Positions 26,150 through 39,093 of a stretch of DNA of 64,000 bases are shown one piece after another. Source of the stretch: Stomorhina lunata (Eukaryota > Arthropoda > Insecta > Diptera > Rhiniidae). The notes below the pieces were generated by a model. That model ran no database searches and had not been told where the DNA came from. It saw only the letters and a program-made list of their open reading frames with translations. How positions within the stretch are numbered: the stretch's first letter is position 1; each line of letters opens with the position of its first letter. The position numbers were made by a program, and so were the translations under genes. Where the stretch lies: NCBI GenBank assembly GCA_933228675.1, contig OW121742.1, positions 128,441,983-128,505,982 on the forward strand, written 5' to 3'.

Positions 26150-26686
26150 TCGGCACCAAGAGAACAGAACAAAGAAAACGTAAGCTGACAACACTTTTTT
26201 AAACGTTTAACTAAAATATGATTTTTTTCCATTTGTAGTTCTGATGTTATAAAAAGAAAATTTTTCAACTCCAATTTTTAATATTTTTATCAAAAATTTT
26301 TCTAGAGAAAATATTTTTATCAAAAATTTTTCTATAGAAAAATATTTTTTTCAAAAATTTTTCTATAGGAAAATATTTTTTTTCAAAAATCTTTCTATAG
26401 AAAAATTTTTTAACAAAATATTTTTCTATAGAAAATTAAAAAAAAAATATATTTTTCTATAGAAAAATTTTTGAAAAAATATGTTTCCGTAGAAAAATTT
26501 ATGAAAAAATAAGTTTTTCTATAGAGAAATATTTTTTTCAAAAGTTTTTCTCTAAAGAAAAATTTTTGAAAAAAATATTTCTCTATAGAAAAACTTATTT
26601 TTTTCAAAAATTTTTCTATAGAAAAATATTTTTTTTTCTATAGAGCAGTCTTAAGTAACTTTGGGAGCAGTCTTAAGTAACTTTGG
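26150..26686 (+). mobile_element. E-family element, copy E4, truncated
   Basis: The left block (26150-26280) has GATCGGCACCAAGAGAACAG and TTTGTAGTTCTGATGTTATA. The core runs 26280-26640. The right block is missing. The array ends in two tandem copies of a 22-bp unit, GAGCAGTCTTAAGTAACTTT (26643 and 26665), which may mark the break. Confidence 0.7.
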
Positions 26687-29385
26687 GGCTTTGCAAAAGG
26701 TTTAACAATTATACATACAAAGATATTTAAAGGATTATTTAGTGCTCTTTAACAAATTTTAGATGTATTTTTTCCAATGCCATAGTTTAAGACCCTACTT
26801 GCAACTCGATTCATAAGTACCTACCTCCAATAACTTCACCATGTTGCAATAACGATTTATACAACCAATATCTATATAGTGTGAATTTGAAATATTAATA
26901 GTTTTGCTAGTATCTATCAATATCTACCTTGATACGAGATATTATGTTTAATTTGAACATTATATTTCTACACAATTTTAATTTCTTACCCGATTCCCTA
27001 TTGGGTTTAAATTATATGTATCAGCTTAAGTTCGTAAATGTTAAGAAAATTGTATCTACATACATAATCTACCTATATATTGTATTTATGGGAGTAAAAC
27101 CTACAGACCCAGAACGTACTGTTGTTATAATCAACATTTATTTCAAATGCACACACACAAACTATATTCAAATAAATACCTACACATACAAATAATACTA
27201 TGTACCAACATATAATTGTACCCGTTTACATATGAATCATAAAATTCATGAACATTATTTGTTTTTTTTTCGAGTTTAAATTGAGGTTAATAGGTAGCAG
27301 TAGCAAAAGCAACAGAATAAACCATGTTATAATAACTTTAGCATAAGTATGTATGTTTTACTCATATATTCACTCACTCGAATATACCTAAACATAAGTA
27401 TTAGTTACGTAAATGTACAAAAAGTAGTGCACATACACTCTTAAAGATTTCAGAATTTTACTAGTACCACCAAAAAACACTAGAGTAATGTATAATCAGT
27501 TCAGAGTTCTAGATTAACTTCCCGTTTCTTGTGCCAAGGTAAAAATACTTGAAACAAAAAACTGCATACAAATCATTAGGTCTAATATTTGTTTCAAACT
27601 ACTACAGTTACGTCGACTTTAAAAGCAAAATACCAACACACAAGAAATAATATTAAAAAAATACAAATAAAAAAAAACAGAAACACTTTAAGGATCAAAA
27701 AGGTAAACGAGTTTCTTTTGAGCTACAAAAACTCTAATATATTCACATAAAGCTAAGCAACAAAGATGGCAAAGTGTACAATGATTTTATCCAGGTTTTT
27801 CTTTAAATTTTTAATGGCAATAAAATAATGTCGTATAGAGTAAAGAAATATCACAAGAAACCAACTATAACTAATTGTGCAGATTTTTTGCTGCTCTTAT
27901 TGTTGTCATATGTGCTGTTATTGTACGACGTAGGTAGGATAGGAAGAGATACTGATGCTTAAAGTATCTGCTCTTTAAGAAAATATATTAACTTCTCAAA
28001 CTTTCCTCGTATATATAGAATGTTTTTATTGGAATAACACAAAAGCCCATAAAACAATTATGCTCCAAAAAACACGACATTTGCATTGTATTTTCTTTTT
28101 GCAGAATATAAACAAGAAAAGTAAAAAAGCTTTTGAGAAGAGAGTGTAAGAAATAAAGAATGAAATAAAACACAAAAAATTGGTAACTGCCACTTGCACT
28201 TTAATTCATTACATCCGCTTGAGTCCAATATAGAACATAGACGGAGATACTGTGTTTGTATTCATGTACATACACATATGTATGTATGCAAAAGCAAGTT
28301 ATAATTTTTTGGCGGTCAAGCACGACCAGGTGATACTCTTTAGTTAATGGTAATGCAGTATTTCAGATAAGACAGACATAATGTACAACTTTAAATTTCA
28401 ATTTAAAAATCGATCTGGTTAAATGAACTTTTGAATAATTTAAACTCGTTAATCCACTAGTTTGTTGACAGTTCTTAGCTTTTTTTGGCAGTTTTTTTCA
28501 AAAAAAAATTTAACTATGAAAGACAACACTTTGGCGTGTTTGACATATGGTCATAATAATTTTAAAGCTGGAAGTAACTTTAAGTATATTTAAAGCAATA
28601 TTTCTGTGCTCTACAAATCTGATTCAGAATACTATTTCTAAATAGGAGTGTAGGGTACAAAAATATATGTTTCTGCTATTCATATAAATAGGTGTGTAAG
28701 TATATCATGTAAGTATGTATGTCTGTTCGAATGACTACAAGTGTGCCCCAATGTGTATGAATAGTTGTACAGTGCAGTAAAAAAAAAATTAAAAACATTC
28801 ATTCATTTATTTTTCCTAGACTCATACAAATACAGACATTCAAACATACTCTCATTCGCATGTATAGACTTTTATATAAAATGCAATAAAACAGCAAAAG
28901 GTGAAAAGTATGTTACTAGGAGTAGTTATTACATACTCACGTGCAGACATTTGTTAAAGCTTTTACACTAGGGGAAAAATGTTAGTTATATTTAGAAAAA
29001 AAGTTGGAAATTCGAAAATTCCCCAAAAAAGAGAAACATACATATAAATTGTGGACACATTTCTCTCCATTATTACTGGAATCATTTTCACTTAAGAAGT
29101 AATTTTTGTATTCCATTAATTAATGAATAAATGAATGTCAATTACATATAAGAATTCTTGTTCCAGCTTAAATATTCATAAGCGAAAAATAGTGTTATGA
29201 CAAACTTATGAATACAATTTTCTATACAAATACGATAATTTTATAATTCGTTAATAAATTAAGGAGTAAAAATTTAAATAGATATTATAAATTTTAGAAA
29301 AACGAAAATATTTGTGATAGAATTACTTATGTATTATTAATCAACCCAATGAACTAAATTATATATTAATTTTAAGTCTGTCAAG
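26687..29385. other. AT-rich non-coding stretch
   Basis: No gene, RNA or strong repeat could be supported. Confidence 0.5.
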
Positions 29386-30156
29386 CAGGAGTAGGCAGCC
29401 CATACCACCAGCAGCCGATGAATTTGTTTAATTTTCGTAAATACCACGATCATTAATAAAACTCGTGAAATTGAGTATTAAAATCATTCAGTTGCAATTT
29501 GGATGTTAACAGAGTTGGTTGGTATGTATATAGATATATAATCTCGAATGTTGTTGCCAAGACATTATTATTTTTGTAAACATTGGGAATATTTTTCAAA
29601 ACAGAAATAAATTCTAATATTAAACAATTTTAGATTTTTATATTTTTTTTTATATATTTTGGATCCAAAAACTTTTCTCTAGAAAAATTTTTGATAAAAA
29701 AATTTTCGTAGAAAAATTTTTGATGAAAAAAATTTTTTTCATATAAAATTTTCCATAGAAAAATTTTTGTCAGAAAATTTTCTATAGAAAAATTTTTGAT
29801 AAAAAATTTTTTTTTAGGAAAAATTTTGATAAAAAATTTTCTATAGAAAAATTTTTGATAAAAAATTTTATATAGAAAAATTTTTGGTAAAAAAAATTCT
29901 ATAAAAAAAATTTTGATAAAAAAAATTTTTCCAAAAAAATTTTTGATAAAAAAATTTTGTATAGAAAAATTTTTGGAAAAAAAATTTCTATAGAAAAATT
30001 TTTGATAAAAATATTTAAAAAAGATGGAGTCGAAAACTTTTTCTTTTTAAAATGTTAGAACTACACATTAAAAAAATAATAATTTTAGTTAAAAGTGTAA
30101 AAAACGGCAACTTCGCCGACAATTGTTTTGTTCTCTTTGCGCCGACCCGTGCTGTT
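29386..30156 (-). mobile_element. E-family element, copy E5
   Basis: Reverse orientation. The right block begins CAGGAGTAGGCAGCCCATAC and continues with TTTTCGTAAATACCACGATC and AATCTCGAATGTTGTTGCCA. The core is at 29640-30010. The left block ends with AAAACGGCAACTTCGCCGAC and TTTGCGCCGACCCGTGC. It is a short but complete copy, useful for defining both termini. Confidence 0.82.
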
Positions 30157-32788
30157 AAGTCAATTTGCTTTGAGTGTAAAATTAGGATTTAGTGCCAGTT
30201 GTGTATAAATGTGTTTGTGTCGTCAGTGTTTAAGTCATGTTACATATATTTATGTAACGTGGCACCGGCAACCAACCAACTGCAATTATTTTATTTTATT
30301 GTACTATCTTTTTGTATGTGTGAGTTTGGAAGTTCATACATTGCTATACATCACCTACCCAACGGAAAACTTTAAAGGAATGTACTTGCTTGATGTAAAA
30401 TACACTCACCACCCTTTTGATGTAGGGTTTCATTGTAGTACGATGAAAATGTCTTTTTGTAGTCCATCTAGAAGATCTATTTTTGTAACTCATCCGAAGG
30501 ATCTGAAATTAGAGAAATGGCAACTTTTGCCTACAGAGTAATATGCTTGGACGTGGCCTATAAAAATCCTTGATAACTCATAATTTTCTCTTTAGGTATA
30601 TGTTTCTTGGTTATGTCTCTGTATGTGTGTAGACGACTGCTTTGTGAATTTTTTGCAAACACTGAAACGAACCGTTTTAAAAGACTGTGGAATGTTTGTA
30701 TGAATGGTATTGCTACCAATTAGTGTTAACTGGCATTCATGCTAGTCAGTCTTTTTTCTTCATTCCATCTCTAAACACAGGTTTACATGTTCATGTATAC
30801 ATACATACATGCATACACATGTATGCATGATCTATATGCACTTGTGTTAGTCATTTATTTTTTGCAATTCTTTTTCTAAAAGACTTTTGTTAAGTCATTG
30901 TGCATGTTTGTGCGTGTTTGTAAAAGATTGTTTGTAACATGTTTTTTTTATTTAATCTCGACTCTTTTGTAAGTCTTTCATATTTAATTTAAAATACAAA
31001 AAATTGTCTTCTTTCTTTCACTCTTCTTTGAGATTAAGCGTAAGCGTAACACCGAGTGTTTGTGATTTTTGTATAAATTTTATTTAATTAATTTTAAAAG
31101 AAAATTCCTTCATGTAACTTCTACGTTTTTTTTTTGCAAGAGAGTTTTATGTTAAAAAATTTTTAAGCCTTTGCTGGCTGGTGTTTTAATTCTTTGGAAC
31201 AATCTTTTTTTTTTATTGTGTTTTCTTCGTACTTTGTTTTTGAGGTTAGATTCTTGTAATCTTTAAGGCATGTTTTCCGTACTTGGTGGTATTTTTGCTG
31301 TTGCTGTAGCTGTTTCTTAAACCACAATTCCTTTAGGAAATGTTAGTAAAATTTCCATCTTAGCAAGTAAAATGCACATGAAGGAGAGATATTCAAGATG
31401 TTGAGATAAAAACGAAGAAAAAAAAATGGAAAAACACTAAAACTAGTTCATAAGTTCCTGTTCGCAATTTTATTATTCGGTTTTATAAATTGTAAAACTA
31501 TGCAGAGAGTTTTTTACTTAAGTACATAAAATATATAAAAATATAAAACTAAGTTTGTAAATGTGTTCTTATACATATAAAATGAATAAAAGAGTGAATG
31601 TACTTACATACATATGTATAAATGTATGACTAAATGAATGAATGAACGAATGAATATGTTTGAATGAGCATGCCTTTGTAAAACTGTCAGCATCATCAAC
31701 ATGACTGTCTTCATCATTCCCATGCAACTCAGATATACTAAAAATAAACTTACCCTTGAGTTTGTTGCAATGGGGACTTTGGGATTAAATGCAAAAGCTT
31801 TTTACAGCATCTTGACAAAACAAAAAAATTAAGTTAAAAAAAAGAAACACGAATATTTTTTTATATAGTAAAAAAATATATATTATTAAATCTACATGTA
31901 CGCACTTATACAGATAGATAATAATAAATATATCTACATACATTTACCTACATTCACAAATTTATATCATGCATACTCAGGTGCATATATATACATACAT
32001 ATGTTGATAGCCTCTCTGTCTATCCTTACAAATATTATGAATATATGTATGTACATATATTTTTACACTTGAGTGTTTTTGGATGTAAAATCTTGAAATA
32101 TTTACATTACTCTGCATGTGTATGTATGTATGCATCTACATCTTAATGTGTGCAGATAGTTATTATCATTGTTGTTGCTGTTGTTTTTTGTCTAGAATTT
32201 AATTTTAATGAAACTTGTATTTGAGGTAAACACATGTAATTCCTTGAGAGAAATTGCGTGTGCCAAGAAAGTCTTCTTGTATTTACTTACTTTGTCTTCA
32301 ATTTCCATTCAAACAAAATACTAAGATTTTAGAAGTAAATATCTAGGACAATGTAGAAAATTCATACACACATATTTTTTCGTTTATGTGTACTTCTCAT
32401 ATACGTTTCACTATGGGACCAATTGCACAAAAAAGAGGCTAATAAAAGTGCATTTTTTAAGTTGAAGAAATACCAGAATTGTTAAGATCGCGATCTTGAA
32501 AGAACTTTTAAGGGGTCAGTTCTCTGCTTCAATGTAAAAAAAAAAAATTGTAATTTAAACTATCTCTTTAGTATTTCGTAGACCTTTGAAATATTATTGA
32601 CTGTACATCTTTTTCTGATTCGATTTTAATATATCTATGTGTCTTATTCAGTCCATGTAATATGAGTGGCATATTGATCTTTATTATACTTAGAATATAA
32701 GACTTTAACATGCCTGAATGAAACGCATACAAAGGCGAAACACAATTTGATAATCGGCCCATATTTAAGAATATATCATATATAAATG
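30157..32788. other. Non-coding stretch with one less AT-rich patch
   Basis: 30340-30545 is less AT-rich than its surroundings and lies in a 110-codon plus-strand frame (30209-30541) with no domain I recognise. It could be repeat debris. The rest is AT-rich with CATA/TATG microsatellites near 30800 and 31960-32060. Confidence 0.45.
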
Positions 32789-33605
32789 AGTAGGCAGCCC
32801 ATACCACCAGAAGCCGATACATTTTTTTTAATTTTCGTAAATACCACGATCATTAACAAGACTCGTTAAAATGATTATTAAAATCATTCAGTTTGTTAAA
32901 GAAAAGACAAAAACAAAATAGGAAAGAAACAAATCAAAAATCCAAAATACATGATTCGAGAGAACAAAATAATATAATCTCGAACATTGTTGCCACGACA
33001 CTATAATTTTTGTAGACATTGGGAATATTTTTGTAAATATTGGGAAGATTATTCAAAACAGAAATAAATTCTAATATTAAACAATTTAAGATTTTTAATA
33101 TTTTTTTGATATTTCCGATCCAAAATTTTTTTATAGAACAATTTTTAATAAAAATATTTTTCTTTGGAAAATTCGTTCGATAAAAATTATATTTTATAAA
33201 AAATTATATTTTATGTTCGATAAAAATTATATTTTATAGAAAATTTTTCGACTAAAATATTCTTCTGTAAAAATTTTCGATAAAAATATTTTTATATCAA
33301 AAAATTTTCAAATCTTTTATAGAAATTTTTGATAAAAAAATTTTCTATAGAAAAATATTTGAAAAAAAAAAATTTTATAGAAAAATTTTTGACAAAAATT
33401 TTCTTTAGAAAAATTTTTGATAAAAATAGAAAAATGTTTGATAAAAAAATTTTCTACAGCAAAAATTTTTGATAAAAAAGATTTCTACAGAAAAAATTTT
33501 TGATAAAAAAAATTTCTACAGAAAAATTTTTGATAAAAAAATGTTCTATAGAAAAATTTTTGATAAAAAAAAAAATTCTATAGAAAAATTTTTGATAAAA
33601 AAAAT

Positions 33606-33668
33606 TTTCGTTGATGGTCGTGGGTTCGAGTCGGGCTCAGGTTCATGTCATAAATTATTTTTTTAATT

Positions 33669-33712
<44 letters not shown>

Positions 33713-33830
33713 GATGAATAAATTTTAGGAATACTGAAAAAACTATGTGACACTTAGCAGTGTGGAATGCTGCATTTTCTGTCCCGCTACGGACTTCATC
33801 AGCACACTGTGTCACCAACTGTTAGATGCC
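33606..33830 (+). mobile_element. SINE-like segment in E6
   Basis: TGGGTTCGAGTCGGGCTC holds a B-box-like GGTTCGAGTCG (33623-33633, one mismatch from GGTTCGANTCC). It is followed by a run of 33 T (33674-33706) and TTCTGTCCCGCTACGGAC..TTCATCAGCAC. A diverged copy lies at 34311-34500 (TTCTGTCCCGCCACAGTACG, TCATCAGCAC). No clear A box, so the SINE label is tentative. Confidence 0.4.
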
Positions 33831-34001
33831 AGTAGTTAAGATCATCTATTTAACTGAATTCTTAAGCGAAATTGAAAACGAGAATTATGTTAACACTCAT
33901 TTCTATTTCACCTATGACCATATGATCGATTCAGTTAGACGAACTTATCCACCATAGTTTTTTCCTTTATGTTTTGTATCCCTGTCCTTTATTAATCTAC
34001 A

Positions 34002-34191
34002 TTTACTTTGTACTTTAACCAACTGTCAGCTGGTAATGAAGACAAAGATTTTTGTTTTGACAAGTTTTGTTTTATTCTTTTACGTTAATGCAAATTTTGA
34101 ATTTAGTATCAACTTGAAAGAGTTAATGAAAACATGTAAAAAAATCTTTGTCTTCATTACCAGCTGACAGTTGGTTAAAGTACAAAGTAAA
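34002..34191. mobile_element. Inverted-repeat element M2 with 52-bp perfect arms
   Basis: Left arm 34002-34053 contains AACCAACTGTCAGCTGGTAA and GAAGACAAAGATTTTT. Right arm 34140-34191 is its exact reverse complement, with an 86-bp spacer. The perfect arms imply a young foldback or MITE-type insertion in copy E6. Confidence 0.8.
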
Positions 34192-34735
34192 AAAAAAACA
34201 AAGTAAAAAATTTTCTATAGAAAAATTTTTGATAAAAAAATTTTTATAGAAAATTTTTTGATAAAAAAATTTTCTATAGAAAAATTTTTGATAAAAAAAT
34301 TTTCGTTGAAAAATTAGGTTTAATCAGGCTTGAGTTCATTTAACTTTCAAATTATAAATTTTTGAAAATTTGAAAAGTAATTAGGGAGAAAAACTGAAAA
34401 AATTATTTTTGAACGCGGCTCAGTGGATTGCAACTTCTGTCCCGCCACAGTACGTCATCAGCACTTAGCGCCCTCGACCACAGTCGAGTTGTCAAATTCC
34501 CAAATAAAAAAATTTTCTATAAAAAAATTTTTGATAAAAAAATTTTCTATAGAAAAATTTTTGATAAAAAAATTTTCTATAGAAAAATTTTTGATAGAAA
34601 AATTTTCTATAGAAAAATTTTTGATAAAAAAATTTTCTATAGAAAAATTTTTGATAAAAATTTAAACGTTAGAACTACATATTGAAAAAAAAAATACCTA
34701 TTTTAGTTAAAAGTATAAAAAACAGCAACTCCTAT

Positions 34736-37549
34736 ACAGAAGTTATATTCAGAGTATATTTTTATTTCTTAGAGATAAATATTTAATTATTGTTCTTAGA
34801 TATATAAATTATATTTTTTTTGCGATCGTCCCCACTGTGTGATGTTATAAAAGAAGTAAACCTTATATGACTCTGATTACCTTTGGGCACACCGGTAATC
34901 GCTTAAGTAATCTTGTGAGTTCGGCAGTCAAAAATCTTCTTGAAAATTGTCTGGGTTATTATGGAATCATACTCATTTGAAAAATAGTTCATGAATCTGC
35001 AGGGATTCACTATAAAAACCAAATAAATTAAAAAAATATTTGCATATATTTTTTGGACGTTTACCTAAATTTCCAAGTAAAATCTTAGCATTGGAGTATA
35101 AGAAAAAACTTTTTTATTCAGTTTTTTTGAAAGGTAAAATGTGTATGTGTAAAAACAAACTATTGTGTAAACTAAGGGTTTTGTATTTGGGTTTCTTTAC
35201 CACATATGTATTGCAATTTAAATTTATTCAAGTTAAGATAAATAGGTCAAATTTGAAAAAAAGAAAAAAATTAAAATATCTTGAAATAATAGCAAAAGAC
35301 AAAAAAAATGTTAATCACCAAGATTTACAATAAACCTATATTTTTTGCCAATATTAAATAATTAATACTTTAATCGTATTATTAACCACACAAATAGTTA
35401 TTATTGAAACATTTTTATTTTTTCAAGCATTTATTTAATGTTATAGGTACTTTTTTGCTTCTTGAGGGAATTTGTATACCCTTAGGCTTGTAATGGCCTA
35501 ATTTGTAAATGTACTCAATATTCAGTGATGACTTTTATGGTAGAAATGATTTAAAAATATTTAATAAATAAATGATAAGCTGAAGTATTAATGAATTAAG
35601 GAAATGCAAAAATTTTAAATTACTATAAAATCTATAAATTAATCAAAATTTTCTACTTTTGAACTTTTCATTAATTTGTAATTCCCGTTTATAATCAAAG
35701 ATGTCATACGGATTTGTTATTTATTGAAATTATTTATTTATAAATAAATATTTAACATTTTAATTAAATACCTCTGCAATAATTTGCTTCTGTTAATTTG
35801 TTTTACATCATTTTTGAAATTATAATAAATTTATTTAATTCTCGTGTAATTAAAATAAAATCTCTACATTTAATCAAACATTTCATCAAGTGTTTTGGAA
35901 CGATTGAGGAAGGTTTTAACCATAAAACAGCTCAAACAAAGGGAGTTGGTACAAAAAGAGCCTAATTGTAAAAGTGTTTGTGTTCGGAATCTGTGTGCAT
36001 TTGTGTGTGAGTGCGTGTGTAAAAATATGGTGTTTTTGAGGTCTTTTGTGTTTGTTAACCACACATAACTTTCCAATTATTTTCAGTTAACCACTGAAAA
36101 AACCAATACGAAATTTATTATAAAAATACCAAAAATAACATGAAAATTATTTATTGTCAACACCAAAACAATATAAAATAAAAGTTAAGTAAATCAGACG
36201 TGAAATGATGTTGGGGAAAAAAACAATATTCGAAATCATTTTAAATTGTTAATACTTTTTACAGATTTTGTAAAGTATAAATAGGTATAACCGAAAAATG
36301 GTAAAAGTATTAAATTTGGCTTGAATTTTTTAATCTTTGTTAAACATTTAAAATTTTCTTTCGTTTGTACTTTTTATCGTTTTAAGAATTTAATGAAAAT
36401 TATTGTTTGCATTTTGTGTTTACGGTCGCAGTTAACATTTTATTTAAAGTGATTTTTTTGTCTTTGTTTTTTACAGTTTATCCATTTTTTGTATTATTTC
36501 GCGTTATTTTACCGGATTATGCAAAATTGGTTTCGCAAATATTTATGTGTTGAAACAACATCAACACAAAAAAGTGAAAAAAAAACAATATTATAAAATG
36601 ACACACAAAAAAAATTTAATTAATTTTTCCATCGAATATCAACCCACTTATATTCCTTTATGCTATTGCATGTATTCATATACATACATTTGGGGGCTTC
36701 ATTTTTACCGAAAGTTTGATTTTCATTAAACTTTCATCTTTTCCAGCCTCTAAATCATAAGCAGTCAAAATTGCAACGTCATCCGATATTTCTGAAATTC
36801 AGGATAACAGGGCGAAGGTAAAGCCAAAGTCAAATGAAAATCAAACTTTTGGTAAAAATTAAACTCCCTAATATACATACATACAAACATATATTTATAT
36901 GCATTTTACATGCACTTGATTACTTACAAATATTCATATATGTTTACAAAAATATTTATATAAATACATATAAGTATGTGAGTGTGTATGTACTCTGTAA
37001 TTATGGTTATAATTTGAGTTTTTGTATTGTCATGATATTGGTACCAAAGGGCATGCAAATCTAGGCTTTAACATTGAAGATATTTTCAAAATTCCTGGCT
37101 AAAAATAAAAGATGTAGATAGATATTAACTTTATTAAAAAAATTTAACAGTCGGTTGCGGACATAGCATGGCTAGAAAATTATGAAACATTGTAAAAATT
37201 TAGTAGAATTGTAATTGTAAAATATTTTTCCTGTCTTCAAAGTATGGGCCGGCAAAAGTTTTCGGAATTTTAAGTATTTCCTGTTGGCTGGACTAGGGTT
37301 TGTACATTTTCGAATGATAGTATTTTTTATTTAATTTTGACAGCTACTTTTTTGTTAAATACTTTGTTACTTCACAGCAATTAAAAACATAAATTCACAT
37401 TCTCAGTATTGAGGTGAAGGTGCCCCGCCTAATATAAAAGGAATGTACTCTATAAAACACCAAATGAAAAAGTTAAGTTTTTAGTCTTTATTGATTTTTT
37501 GGTAACATGTTTATTAAATTGATAATATTATGATTTGGAATAAGTATGA
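34736..37549. other. AT-rich non-coding stretch
   Basis: No gene could be proven. One exon-like segment, 36747-36817, has better splice-site-like flanks than most and is listed as a finding. Confidence 0.45.
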
Positions 37550-37730
37550 CCTAAAGAAAAATATTTTTATTCAAAATTTTTCTGTAGAAAAATATCTTTA
37601 TCGAAAATTTTTCTATAGAAAAATATTTTAATCGAAAAATTTTCAATAGAAAAATATTTTGATCGAAAATTTTTCTATAGAAAATTAATTTTATCGAAAT
37701 TTTTTCTCAAGAAAAATATTTTTAATTAAA
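37550..37730. repeat. CTATAG minisatellite, degenerate part
   Basis: Units of TTTATCGAAAATTTTTCTAT AGAAAAATAT type, as in the E cores, without recognisable E end blocks. Confidence 0.75.
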
Positions 37731-37799
37731 TAGTTTTACTGTAGTGTATTGCACTTAGATCGCAATTTATTACAATTATTTTTTATTTTTTGATAAACC

Positions 37800-38292
37800 T
37801 TTTTAAAAAATATTTTTATCGAAAATTTTTGTATAGAAAAATATTTTTATCGAAAGTTTTTCTATAGAAAGTTTCTTTTTAAAAATTTTCGATAAAAAAA
37901 ATTTTTCTATAGAAAAATTTTCGATAAAAAAATTTTTCTATAGAAAAATTTTCGATAAAAAAATTTTTCTATAGAAAAATTTTCGATAAAAAAATTTTTC
38001 TATAGAAAAATTTTCGATAAAAAAAATTTTCTATAGAAAAATTGTAGATAAAAAAATTTTTCTATAGAAAAATTTTAGATAAAAAAATTTTTCTAAAGAA
38101 AAATTTTAGATAAAAAAATTTTTCTATAGAAAAATTTTCGATAAAAAAATTTTTCTATAGAAAAATTTTCGATAAAAAAATTTTTCTATAGAAAAATTTT
38201 CGATAAAAAAATTTTTCTATAGAAAAATTTTCGATAAAAAAATTTTTCTATAGAAAAATTTTCGATAAAAAATTTTTCTATAGGAAAATTTT
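37800..38292. repeat. Homogeneous 31-bp tandem array
   Basis: About 13 units of 31 bp from roughly 37880 to 38285. Each is made of AAAAATTTTCGATAAAAAAA followed by TTTTTCTATAG; a few units have AGAT in place of CGAT. Every unit holds a perfect palindrome centred on CTATAG with AAAATTTTT arms. It is far cleaner than the related E cores, so it was amplified or homogenised recently. Confidence 0.92.
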
Positions 38293-38882
38293 CTAGAAAC
38301 TAAATTACAGTTAGTGTTGTTGATGAGAACATGAGTTTAACTCCTAAATATGATCTGAATTTTCTATAGTAGATCTAAAACAAGGTTTACTTTTTAGATA
38401 GATTGGTCAGGACAGCATTGAACTTATACTATCGTATACAAAGTTTCCTACCTAATACTTACGTCAAAAAGTTCTGTATATACATAAATTTATCATAGGC
38501 CATTTTGGATAAAAACTAGTTTTTGCAAAAATTTAAATGTTAAATTTTCTCTGCAACACCTACATATATACTTACCAATTTGAGTGTTTGTTTTTTTTTA
38601 TTGATATTCTGGTATTTTCAACATGACAAAATTATTTTCAGTTTTTTTTTGTTTATTAATTTTTTATGCAATTTTATATAAAACATTTTTTGTAGCACAT
38701 TTTCGGTTGTATTTCAGTTATTTTGTATTTATTTTGTTGTATTTATTGCATTATGAAAGCATAACTGTATACATATACACATGACCATTAATGCCCGGCA
38801 ATTCAAAGTTGAGGGATCGTTTCTAATACTAAGGAATAGGTTCTTTCGTACTATCCACTTCTAATAACAAGCATATGTTAAA

Positions 38883-39093
38883 CCGGTATGTGCTGGAAAT
38901 CGAGCGCTTTCAAATCGATTTCTGACATATTTTTGAGATAACTATTGGTTATTTCCCTAAAACAAATGAAAATTTGGGCTTCAAATCTTTTGACTGATAT
39001 CTTATCTTTCATTTGGCTTGAATTTTTTGTGGAATCTCAAAAATATATCAGAAATCGAACGATTTGAAAACGCTCGATTTTTGCACATACCGG
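38883..39093. mobile_element. Inverted-repeat element M3
   Basis: Left arm 38883-38939 (CCGGTATGTGCTGGAAATCG, AGCGCTTTCAAATCG..TTTTTGAGA) pairs with 39034-39093 (TCTCAAAAATATATCAGAAA..TTTTGCACATACCGG) with scattered mismatches and one short indel. Non-coding; the duplicated target is not clear. Confidence 0.65.

Larger units (their letters stand above)
32789..34735 (-). mobile_element. E-family element, copy E6, with nested insertions
   Basis: Reverse orientation. The right block begins GTAGGCAGCCCATACCACCA and includes AATCTCGAACATTGTTGCCA. The core is split into 33110-33605, 34200-34310 and 34500-34660. The left block ends near 34735 (GTTAGAACTACATATTGAAA, AAAGTATAAAAAACAGCAAC). Two related SINE-like segments and a perfect-arm hairpin element interrupt the core. 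Confidence 0.7.

Noticed and set aside
30209..30541. 110-codon frame in a less AT-rich patch
   Set aside because: No recognised domain and no clear splice signals or start context; could be repeat debris, so not called a gene.
37880..38285. CRISPR array
   Set aside because: Units are directly tandem with no unique spacers, and the genome is eukaryotic.
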